NCBI GenBank assembly: GCA_029204225.1
Contig: CM055097.1
Coordinates: 833,699 to 897,698 of the forward strand
Length of the DNA: 64,000 bases
DNA from: Diphasiastrum complanatum
Taxonomy: Eukaryota > Streptophyta > Lycopodiopsida > Lycopodiales > Lycopodiaceae
Direction of reading: 5' to 3'
Within the stretch, counting starts at the first letter, position 1. Every line of letters starts with the position of its first letter. The notes below the pieces were generated by a model. That model saw nothing but the letters and a program-made list of their open reading frames with translations, was not told where the DNA came from and did not search any database. Both the position numbers and the translations under genes were made by a program. Shown here piece after piece: positions 23,219 to 33,311 of this stretch.

Positions 23219-25744
23219 CTTTCTCCGTGTTTTGATTGTGAAGTAGAGCTACAACTTATATATGTTTTATGATATTTTTGTTGAATGAATGGACGGTCAG
23301 TGTAGCCATCAAGGCATTTCATGAATGGAAGTAGAATGGAGGGTTTGCAAGCTAATTATACTATCATTGAATGGCATTAGATTATATTTACCAAGCATTT
23401 TGAAGTTAACCAACCCTAGTTGCTTAACACATTGCAAAAAAAGTTAAGCTGAGCTTGAAAATGGCCCTATAATGATTATCATATAGGACAGTGAGGAAAA
23501 ACCAAAAATTATTATTTTTAGAAATTTTTTATGCATATGCTCATTCTATTTTCAATAAGGCGAAAGACTCAAAAAGCAGCAACACTTCAAAGATATAGCT
23601 GGCACCATTTTCAAAGATGTCGCCATTCCTAAAATTAATATGTCATTTCCAAATATTCAGATTAGCTTCTTATAATTTTTTTATCTTATTTTACTATTTG
23701 AAACTCATATTGTTAGGCCGATTCTGGGCCAATGTAATATGTTTAAAACATGTAGAAGGTAGATGAGATCAACATGGGTCATGTATGTAAATTGGTACTA
23801 TTGTTGATTAAATGCAGTTAAAATAATGGCAAGTTAGGGGGAAAGGTTGTTTTCGTAGTTGTTAGTTCGGAATGGAAAAGTCGTATTCGGGCAGAGAGGA
23901 ACAAATTTAGTCGAACGGATCGAAAAGCATTTGCTGGTGTAACGGTTGCAAACCTTATCGGTCTTACCGATGGAAGTTGCACCGACCGCGAGGGAACCAC
24001 ATACAAAGCAATGGTGGTACTTGCAGAGTTTTGCGAAGACTTGTTGCGGTGAGTTCTAAAGTGTATAAATAAGGGGGCCTTGACCGAAGTAAGGGACTTT
24101 TGGTTTTACGCTGGATGTAGAAGTGTAGCCAAGCGTCAGATGGGTGAGAGCCGAGTATATGGGAGTTTGTGGTGCAAATTCTACATCAAGATGCAGGTTG
24201 CAAGAATAATTGCCTTGCTTAAGACCTTTTAAGCAGATGCAGTGTAGAATTGTATTATCGACTCTATTGTGTAGAACTATATCTTTGATTGTTTAAGATG
24301 GAATGGAATTTCAATGTAGAATTTCTCTTTGTATCATCCTTGGTGTGATGTCATTTACAGTTTTGTGAGATGAGCTTATTCTGTAATTTATTGTACTATT
24401 TTTCATAGACAAAGATATGGAATATCATCTTGTTGTATGGACTTGCTGTATCCACTATTGTGGGTTGATGTTGGTTAAAATTTAGTATGGTGGACTCAAT
24501 CTGTTATTGGTTCCGTTGCTGCATAAGGGTAAAATTTGAAGGGTAGTGATTTTGAATTGTGGGTAGAATTACAGATTGTGGAGGAAGAGTTTGTACCAAT
24601 ATCTTCTGGAGCGAGTTTTTAGATCCGAGTCCAACTACAGTTCTTTGTGGAATGGATGTGACACCAGTAGGTTGTTGGAAATTAACCCCACAGTTGCCTC
24701 CTTGGTGAATGATAACTTAGACAGCCAATTACTTGAAGAACGTCTACAACGGACTTTCGACTAATCACCAACAAAGGGTAACCAATCCCATTATAATTTT
24801 AAGTTCAGATGTTAAGTTTAATAACTTGAAGTCATTGAAGACTTGGCCATCTTCAAGGACTTCCACAAAACTTGCAGTTAGAACAAGTTTGCAGATTTAC
24901 ATTGTTTTCGAGACAGTCTACAGAAATGAACTATGTTCGAGACAGTTTCGAGACAGCTTCACAAAAGTTTTGCGACAGTCCAAAAGTTCAACTATTTTAA
25001 ACACCCTCGACTTTTTCGCGAAATGTTTGCAACAATTCAAAAGTTCAAATAATTTTTAAACACCTTCAACATTGTTCACAAAAAGTTCGCGAAGAGAGAG
25101 AAAATTTTTGAAGGTCATCCATTTTTCATGTTAAACTGTTTTGAAGACACATTCACCTTTTTAAGAGCACCTTCGCCTTTTTCGCAAAATCCTAAAGAGA
25201 GAAAAATGCCGAAGGTCATCTACTTTAAACGAGGAACATTCCCAGCCACTTCTCAAATATGCAAAGTGAGAGAAAGCCACTTCCCTTATAAAGTGAAGTG
25301 AGAGAATTTGCAACGCCCTCATCCACGTCAACATTCCCTATGGGTTGACAATATACACTATGCACAATTGTTACAGAAGCCATATACTTCCAAGTACAAG
25401 TGGCTTACCTAATTAGGTGACAATCATTTATTGTAGTTAATACATGGATGAAAACTATAAATAGATCATCCAAGCACAGATTGTTGGTTGCTCCGTATGA
25501 AACGCATTATTTGAGCCTCCCAATTACGCTGTCAATTTTGGTTGTAATTGCTATTTGTATTGTGCTTCAGTATAATATAGTAGCAGCTTGTCTTTTATCT
25601 ATGTACTTCATAGGTGAATGCATGTTGTGATTGAATGCACTTTCATTGTTGTTTGATCGCGCTTGTATACTCACTCTGATCAGAACACTAACGTCTATGA
25701 CTCCTCAGTTTCTGATCCGACGATGGCTGTGTTTGATGCTTGCT
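23219..25744. other. Intergenic DNA with no supported gene
   Basis: Short frames only (for example 24,576-24,764 and 24,733-25,059). A patch at 24,905-25,060 repeats the word 'TTCGAGACAG' and 'CAAAAGTTCAA'. I see no domain or RNA gene. Confidence 0.5.
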
Positions 25745-26500
25745 AGAGAGTTAATAACAGTCAGATCTAACATGGATGAAGCAGATTACCAGTTTGCAAA
25801 AGTTGAAAATCAGAGAATCTCAAGATCTTGTCAAAAAACACTCTAAAAGAGCACTTTTTTCATGATTTTTGGAGATCTCCTGGGAGATAGCTCTTAAAAC
25901 TTGGACAATCACTAGATCTAACCCAGATGCATCTATGAGAATCCCTGCGAGAGTTACTGATGGAAAAAACATCATTTTTTAGTGTATGCGAGTGTTCCAT
26001 GAAGCAGGATCTTCAGAACCTTCGTAGAGCATCAAAATCATCATACCAACCTTCGCAAGGGGCAAATCAGAGCAGTGAAATTAGCCTGTCTACATGGTTT
26101 TATCTTGAAAATCCAACCACAGGAACAAGTTGTGCGAGCATTCACTCCCTGCGAGGGTTGAACCCTCGTAGACTGTCAGAACCCTCGCAGAACCTTCGCA
26201 GGATAGCCAAATCACCTTCTGAACTCTCGTAGACTTCTCTGATGTCTTAGAATTTTGTGAAGAAGGTCCCTGCCAAAGTTTGGGTGAAACTGAACAAGGG
26301 AAAGTGGATTTCACCTAATATGCACTCTAATTTCCGCTATATAAAGGCTGAATTCGAGTCAGTTGTCACCTTTCCTAGCGAAGCTTTGCTCAATTTTTTA
26401 TCGAATTTTCCAAGTTCTCTGAATGCGACCAAACTTCATACAAGCCATCATCTGCATACTCTGGGCCAGATCTACGCTCTGAACTGCTGTTCTTAGCATC
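25745..26500 (+). repeat. LTR-like repeat, left copy
   Basis: Shares long blocks with 32,458-32,892, including Tyr-rich promoter-like text 'CTATATAAAGGCTGAATTC' at about 26,336-26,354, a TATA box, and 'CACCTTTCCTAGCGAAGCT'. About 250 extra bases (25,830-26,060) are absent from the right copy. A motif cluster 'CCCTCGCAGAACCTTCGCAGG' type repeats near 26,150-26,210. Confidence 0.55.
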
Positions 26501-26596
26501 TAACACTTGTTATTCACTATTTTTCTCGTTTTCACCTCTTTTTACCTTTTTCACTGTTTTTTTTTACGTTTTCGCACTTTAACTATCACCACTAAC

Positions 26597-26971
26597 ATGG
26601 CCTCCTCATCTTTAGAATACTCTGGCACCAAGCAAGTGATCCAGCGCGAGATGCCCTCAGCCACCCAGACTTGGTCGTTGCCTTCTAATGCCCTGATTCA
26701 ACCATGGCTTCAGACTGCTGGCCCACTTCTTGAGACAATGGATTTTTACTCGACGCTTTTCAGCTCTATGCCCTTCATGCTTACGCCACCTAGGAAGTGC
26801 CAAAGTCACGTTTTGACTTCCTGTACCAAGGTACCACGTACAGGAGCCCTCCCCATTCGATCTCCAGCTCCTTCTACAAATCGCAGCCATCCACGGCCAT
26901 CTGCCAGTATCCTCACACAGCTAGGGTGCCTTCCTGTAGAATTTTACAGATCCAAAAAATTCCACCTATAG
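26597..26971 (+). pseudogene. Possible gypsy gag remnant
   Basis: An ATG at 26,597 follows the LTR-like repeat by about 100 bases and opens a frame starting MASSSLEYSGTKQVIQREM. The frame continues about 125 codons but the later part looks out of frame. I recognise no capsid motif; it is called gag only from its position behind the LTR and ahead of pol. Confidence 0.25.
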
Positions 26972-27049
26972 TGAGAAATCAATGATTTTTCCTCTTAAAA
27001 CCCTACTTGTGTCTCTATTCCATAGCTTCAGAGATGAACTGTTGCCTCA

Positions 27050-28210
27050 TTGCTTCATGGCTGACAGTGGCGTCTTAGCCACTCTACCTCCTGATAACAG
27101 ATTTGTAGAGAGTTTAGGAACATACAAGACTTTTGACAGTAGTTTGAATTGATCATGCTGGAACTTAATCTTACGGTACCTTCACCTTCAATAGTATGAG
27201 TGATATCATCACCAAGATGAACATACTTCTTTGTGCTGTTAAGGCGTATAGGAATGAAAAATCTCACAATGATTGGTCATGTGTTGAGTAGCTCCAGAAT
27301 CCAGAAACCACGAATCATCCGAATTCACGTTTTTGTCTTTGACCATAAAAGCGCCTTTGTCCATTTTGACTTCAAAAGATGCTGTAACTATATTTGTTTG
27401 TTGATTTGGTTGCTTGGCTACATTCTTTGCTTTGAGAATACGACAATCCTGGATCTTGTGGTTATTGCATTTGCAATACCTGCAAAACATCTTCATCTTC
27501 GACGAATGTGGATTTGATGATTGTTCTTGACTTTGAGTCTGTTTCTGATTCGATATAGATTGCTTGGAGCTTTTTTGCTTCTGTCATTTCGAGCCCTTGT
27601 TGACATATAGGGCATGAGATGATGAAGTAGACGTAATGTCTTGACTTCTTCGATTATCTTCTTGCAACAACATAGTGGTAACTCTGGTAAGAGTTAAATC
27701 TGAGTGTGTCGTAATGATCATCACTCAGTTCTCATATGTAGAGGGCATGCTCAAAAGCAATGTCATAATTGCGTCTTGATCATCTATGACTGATCCGACA
27801 GTAGCCATCTCTTGCAAGAGATTCTTAAACTTATTAATATGATTCTGAAGGTAATCATTATTCGACATCTTGAGTGTGAAGAATTTCCTTCGAAGATGCA
27901 ACTTGGAAGTTACGTCTCTCACATCATATAGTGAGCCCAGGATGTCCCAAACTTCTTTTGTATTTTTGGCTTCAGCTACGTGACCAATCTAAGTATTTGA
28001 TATATTGAGGATAATAAGCGCGAAAGCTTTACCATCCTTCGATTTCCATTTCGAGTCTTATGTGTCGTCTTCATGCTTTACTTTGATACCTATAACAACT
28101 TCCCACAACTCATTGGCGATTAGCAAGTTCTTCATCTTAAATTTTCATAAATGATAATTGGTTTCATTCAGCTTGTCTACGATAAGACCGGCTTTACTTT
28201 GAGAATCCAT
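27050..28210 (-). pseudogene. copia-2 gag and protease start
   Basis: From an ATG at 28,210 the frame reads MDSQSKAGLIVDKLNETNYHL, then a TGA stop in place of the conserved Trp of the YHLWKFKMK motif. The UBN2 capsid region follows at 27,922-27,725, then a CCHC knuckle 'CRYCKCNNHKIQDC' and the protease catalytic box 'WFLDSGATQHM' at about 27,290-27,320 with its Asp intact. After a further shift, text near 27,060-27,235 corresponds to the protease C-terminal part. Additional stops lie around 28,050-28,140. Confidence 0.8.
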
Positions 28211-28380
28211 CTGGAACTTTAGTTTGACGACATTAAAAGAGATATTGTGCTATGCTACAATTGAAAATCAATTCTTTGATATCGAAACAAATTGATTCAA
28301 ACTAAAGAATAATTTGATATCGCAAAAGATATCAAGTATAACAGCTTGTGCTCTGATATAGTATTAGGCCTTGAAGAATC

Positions 28381-28395
28381 AATGCTCTGATACCA
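28381..28395 (-). promoter_or_regulatory. copia-2 primer-binding site
   Basis: The minus strand reads TGGTATCAGAGCATT directly after the LTR end, matching the 3' end of plant initiator methionine tRNA, the usual primer of plant Ty1/copia elements. Confidence 0.9.
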
Positions 28396-29110
28396 TGTTG
28401 GAAAGAGGTGTTGAAAGATAGGACGAATAGACTCGAATAAAAAGAATTCTAATGACAAGAATAAAAACTTATCGTGCACAACAGAATAAAATATCTTCCT
28501 CTTTCTCTATGCATGACTATGCCTATCAATTTTGAACAAAACAATAGTAATAAAAATCACGTTCGATCTTATAGTAACTAACTTTGAAATCATTAGTACT
28601 ACAGTGATTACATATCCAAACATTGAAGCATTGAATTATCAAACAGATAATCAATCGTGAAGAACTACAGAAATGCATACATTCTGAGATGAACCTGAAC
28701 GTAATAAGAAGATAGTATTGATTTAGTATGAAAATGAAACAGATGTAAATGAGTACAACAAGATGCGGATCAAAGCCGCATACTCTAAGCTATCTCTGAG
28801 CGGCTAAATATAAGTCTGAATTAAGCACAACTACTGATAAGCACTAAGCGCAATAGCAATCTCTAATGAACTCTAAAGAAGTGAGCTAGAATGCTCAGAA
28901 GTGTCCAAGCTCGTAGGCTTGAGAGAGAGGACGCTAACTATTCAATGCTTGATGATTGATCGTCATGCTTCAATACTAGTGATGTAGGAATATGAACAGC
29001 TATTTATACTATGCAATTAGATCACCAAATGCGTCATCCAGTTGGTTGTGATGTGCTGACATCCATCCAGTTAGTACTTCTCAGAAATTACTTGCTAATA
29101 AATTAATACA
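28396..29110 (-). repeat. copia-2 5' LTR
   Basis: Bounded by TG...CA ends (plus strand TGTTGGAAAG at 28,396 and TTAATACA ending at 29,110). On the minus strand a TATA box, 'AGTATAAATAGC', lies near 29,000-29,015. The right boundary is inferred from the terminal CA and is less certain than the left. Confidence 0.65.
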
Positions 29111-30107
29111 AGTCGGTGGCTTTGGTCGTAAACAGTCTGTCTGCAAATTTAAAGGTGAACTGTCACTTTGCAAAAATGAACATAAACTGTCATGAGAAAA
29201 ATGTGAAAAATGCGGAGGTCTTCACGAACGTCATTTCCTTAACATTTGAGGCTTTTGGCATTTTTGAGGCCAAAATGAAATCTCAACTTAGAGATAGGTT
29301 CATAGTTGTCAATAAGGGCCTAAATAGTGTTGGTACTATTTTTGGCAAGTAGATAAGTGGATGAGGCCAATTTTGGACCCATTCTAATTTCAATTTGACT
29401 AAATTTGATACATTGCATCTAGACTAGAATGTTTAGGTTTTTTATGAAGTATCTAGAAGTTTTCAATTTAGGGCAAGTGGAAAAATGACATTTTGGAAGC
29501 TATAAACAACTATACCTACATGGAGAATTAATGATCAAAGTTTCTTTCTATGTGGGAAACTCATCTCTTGTGATTCTATGTCCATCCGAATGTGATTTTC
29601 TCTTTATATCTTGAGTTTCTATGTGTAGAACATTGATTTTCTTGTTCATCTTGCTTTCACACATGTGAAATATTGTACTATATTGCTGATGTATGGAAAG
29701 GGACAATACTAAGTCATATCTAAGTGGTTATGATCAGATCTTAATGCATTTCTAAATTCTAGCATGCATAAAGTGGTGATTTCTATCTTGCCAGATAAAT
29801 CTAGATGTGCATCCAAATTTGGCTAAAGATCATTGATGAACTAAATGTGTTTTGATTTCTGATTCTTCACATGGTATTAGAGTAGGTTTATTGCCAAAGT
29901 TGGTGTTTATGCCAAATCTAGAGGTGGATTTAGTTAACATTCTATGTTGAAATCCTGATCTAGTGGAGAGTGCAGATTAGAGATGCAAACACTAATTGAT
30001 TGCCAACCATCGAAACCATAAATAACATCCACAAGTAACAGAGTGATGGAGGAGCTCACATAAAGCAAAAGAGCTCACAAAACAAAAGCATCTTTATTAC
30101 AAATAAA
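29111..30107. other. Probable gypsy internal sequence without readable frames
   Basis: It lies between the copia-2 LTR and the first readable gypsy pol frame. The only open frame of note (29,116-29,352, plus) has no motif. I could not identify the missing protease or reverse-transcriptase start. Confidence 0.35.
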
Positions 30108-31900
30108 GTGATACATATACAAGCAAAGGTCCCCTTTAGCATCTCCTTGAATCCAAAAAAATGTCAATTTTGGGTTACACATGGCTTGATTCTCGGCCAT
30201 ATAGTGTCTAGACACGGGATCGCCACAGACCTGTCAAAAATAAAGATCATTGTTGATCTACCACCTCCAAGAACGATCCGCGAGGTCTACATTTTTATGG
30301 GTCATGCTAACTATTACAGGATTTTCATTCTAGATTTTGCGGAGTTAGCACGACCAATTTACAAACTCACAACGGATCCACATTGGAATGAGAAAGCCCT
30401 AAAGGTTTTCCAAAAACTTAAAGATGCATTGGTTTCAGCACCAATCCTACATCCGCCCAATTGGTCCATTGAGTTTCATGTGCATACGGACGCATCGAAG
30501 TATGCAGTTGGAGCGGTCTTAACCCAGCCAGGAGAATACAAAAAGGATTTTCCAATTCGATTTGCAAGCCGACAGTTCAGTGATACAGAAATGAATTATC
30601 AGAGAGGGAAGCACTAGCAATGATATATGCGGTTAAGAAGTTTTGGCACTACTTGATGGCCACACACTTTTTTTTTTATACAGACCATCAACCCTTGCTC
30701 TATCTCATTAACAAAGCTTGCAACATAGGGAGAATCACTCGATGGCTACTTTTGTTGTTAGAGTTTGATTTTCGGATAGTAGTTCACAAGGGAAAACAAC
30801 ACTACATGGTAGATCATGTATCGCATATTAAGGGGAAGGAGGTTGCAACCCAACCCGACGATGAGCTGCCTGATGTTGTCTTATTTAATGTAGACACAAT
30901 ACTGGAATGGACTGCTGACATAGTTGAATATCTAATGAGGGGCCAACCAGACAAATCACTATCGAGGGTGGATCAAGAGAAATTGATCTTGAAAGCTTGA
31001 CCTTATCAGTTGATTGTCGGCCAATTGTACCAAAGAGGACTAGACGGGATCCTTCGGCGATGTATTCACCCTCATGAGACCACCCAAATCATTTCACTTT
31101 CATATGAAGGCATGGGTGGAGGTCATTTTGCATCTGACATTACAGTTCGCAAGATCTTGCAATCAAGATGCTGGTGGCCAACGATTCATAAGGATACAGA
31201 GAAATACTTGAGAAAATGCGATGTGTGCCAAAGGGCAAGGAGACCAACGAGACTGAATTATGACCTTCTACACTCGGTCTTAGCCTAAGCACCATTTGAA
31301 AAGTGGGGATTGAATTATATATTGGTCCAATCCATCTTGCAGCAAGAAGTTACCAAGCCCAATATATAATCGTGGCCACTGACTACCTCACCAAGTGGGT
31401 CAAAGCCAAGGCAGTAAGAGTAGCTGATGCTAGGACCACTGCCAAGTTTCTCTATGAAAACATCATTGTGCGCTTTGGGTGCCCGGTGGAGATAGTCAAC
31501 GATCGCGGGAGTCATTTCATCAATGAGACCATCAAGGTCCTGTTGGAGGAATTCTTTGTGATCCATAGAACCAGTACGCCTTATTATCCTCGAGGTAATG
31601 GGCAAGCGGAGTTGTCCAATAAGATCCTGTGTAGCGTGCTCACGAAAATAGTTGAAGCTAGCAGATCAGATTAAGAACACGAGTTGTATGCTGCATTGTG
31701 GGCATTTAGGACAACATATAAGAGAAGCACTGATCAAACGCCATTCCAATTGGTTTATGGTCAGGATGCTGTAATGCCAGTAGAGTTTTTAGTCCCTTCA
31801 TTAAGGATTGCCACAACGCAACGTCTTGATGAATCTAGGTCTCTACAATTATGCACGAAGCTCTGCATAAACTCTATGAAACACGCTTACTAGTTGTACA
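30108..31900 (+). pseudogene. Ty3/gypsy pol: RT end, RNase H, integrase
   Basis: Order of domains: reverse-transcriptase thumb and connection (LGHIVSRHGI, 30,190-30,230; GHANYYR), RNase H with 'HTDASKYAVGAVL' (30,484-30,522) and 'YTDHQPLLYL' (30,679-30,708), an H2C2 zinc finger ending 'CDVCQRARR' (31,218-31,244), and the integrase core 'VATDYLTKW', 'VNDRGSHF' and 'GNGQAE' (31,370-31,610). Frames break near 30,617, 31,000, 31,288 and 31,674. The first catalytic Asp of integrase (usual W-G-[IL]-D-[FY]-I-G-P) is Asn, and a 2-base insertion follows it at about 31,316-31,322. The element cannot integrate by itself. Confidence 0.88.
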
Positions 31901-32457
31901 TGCACTGGCAGCTGAAAAGGAAACATGCAAATCTTGGCACGATTGTAGATTACAAAAGAAAGATCTTTGATTCGGAGATCTAGTCTTGATGTATCAAACC
32001 AAGATGATCAAGGGGAAATTAAAATTCATAGACGAAGGTCCTTATCGGATCAAAGAAATTATTAATCATGGAGCCGAAAATTTGGAGAGGCTAGATGGGA
32101 CACCTTTTGACACACCCATCAACGGTAGCTGGTTGCACAAATACTGGCCACCCCAATAAAACAGATCCAGGTTGGTGGTGGCAGCTTACGAAAAGCTCAT
32201 CTGCAAGGCCATCACTACTAGATCTAGAAAGACAGATCAAGCTAAATTCAGCCAGATCTGACAAGATCAGAGAAGATTCAACCAGATCCAAGAGGGATCA
32301 AGGTCCAGATAGGAATTAACTGAAGCAGATCATCATATTACACCAATAAGCCCCACAATTTGTAGATCAGAGACCTCGATTTTAGAAATTGTGGCAAAAT
32401 AAGGACAAACTTCACCAAAATTGATGGATCTGCTACCAAATATCTATCAGAATTTCT
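31901..32457 (+). other. Gypsy integrase tail and 3' untranslated remnant
   Basis: Text such as 'DLVLMYQTKMIKGKLKF' near 31,980-32,030 and 'DEGPYRIKEI' near 32,032-32,063 corresponds to the C-terminal chromodomain-side region of gypsy integrase in broken frames. The rest is noncoding and GATC-rich (32,150-32,320). Confidence 0.5.
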
Positions 32458-32892
32458 AGAGAGTCACCTACAGTCAGATCTTACATGGAAGTAACAGATT
32501 TACAGTTTACAAAAGTTAAGAATCAGAGAATCTCAAGAGTGAAATTAGCCTGCCTACATGGTCTTGAAAATCCTACCACGGGAGCAAGTTGTGCGAGCAT
32601 TCACCTCCTGCGAGGATGAACCCTCACAGACTGTCTGAACCCTCGCAGAACCTTCGTAGGGTAGTCAATTTACCTTCTAAACTCTCGCAGGCTTCTCTGA
32701 GGTCTTAGTATTTTGTGACAAAGGTTCCTGCTAAAATTTGGGTGGAACTAAGCAAGCGAAAGTGGATTTCACCTAACATGCACTCTAAATTTTGTTATAT
32801 AAGGGCTCAATTCCAGTCATTTGTCACCTTTCCTAGCGAAGCTCTGCTCAAATTTCAACCAGAAGTTCCAAGTTCTCCGAATGTGACCAGAG
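32458..32892 (+). repeat. LTR-like repeat, right copy, truncated
   Basis: Aligned with 25,745-26,427. It keeps the TATA text 'TTATATAAGGGCTCAATTC' (about 32,795-32,813) and ends within 'CCGAATGTGACCAGAG'. The left copy continues beyond this point; here the sequence jumps to HFE gene 5 text at 32,893, so the HFE copy or a rearrangement cut it. Confidence 0.6.
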
Positions 32893-33026
32893 CATTAGGA
32901 AAAATATGAGCTCAAAATGGGCCCTTTAAGAAATTTTACTTTGGAGAGAGGTTACGTAGAGAGAGAATGCAAACCGGTAACTTTTGGTCGCCGTTTTTCG
33001 AGTTTTCGACTTTGCCCAACGTTTAA
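32893..33026 (+). pseudogene. HFE gene 5, C-terminal tail only (copy A)
   Basis: It matches the end of gene 5 in copy B (44,776-44,909): the frame contains AQNGPFKKF and RERMQTGNFW and ends at the same TAA. The TGG codon before AQNGP in copy B is TGA here. The left end coincides with the break in the gypsy LTR-like repeat, so copy A is truncated inside gene 5. Confidence 0.7.
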
Positions 33027-33311
33027 CTAGTATGGTTAACTTCAGACAATTGTTAGTTAAGCATGAGATGTAATAATTTCTCTTCATGCTCATTCCAAAA
33101 TTCGGGACTAGAGCTTTAAGACTGAAAATATTGGTGTGCTCAATGCAAAAACTTAAGCGGGAGTCGCAGGAAATCACAATATACTTATAGTGAAATATGA
33201 GGCGGGACGAGTTTTCAATGTGACATAAACATTACAAAAGTAAGGTATGCTAGATCTAATCATATTGATTTACTATAGTTTGATGCATTTACATGATTGT
33301 AGCTTTTAACA

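Larger units (their letters stand above)
27010..29110 (-). mobile_element. Truncated Ty1/copia element (copia-2)
   Basis: Read on the minus strand it has a complete 5' LTR (29,110-28,396), a primer-binding site, a gag with UBN2-type capsid and zinc knuckle, and the start of the protease, and then breaks off near 27,010. Integrase, reverse transcriptase and the 3' LTR are missing. It lies in the opposite orientation to the gypsy remnants around it. Confidence 0.8.
25745..32892 (+). mobile_element. Decayed Ty3/gypsy element with nested copia
   Basis: Similar LTR-like sequences lie at 25,745-26,500 and 32,458-32,892, with Ty3/gypsy pol remnants between them on the plus strand (30,108-31,900) and an oppositely oriented, truncated Ty1/copia element at about 27,010-29,110 inside. 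The right LTR copy stops abruptly at 32,892, where HFE sequence starts. I infer one gypsy element into which copia inserted. The LTR ends, primer site and target duplications could not be fixed, so the pairing of the two LTR-like copies remains tentative. Confidence 0.55.

Noticed and set aside
31315-31605. Minus-strand open frame opposite the gypsy integrase
   Set aside because: Shadow of the plus-strand integrase core, which has recognisable catalytic motifs.
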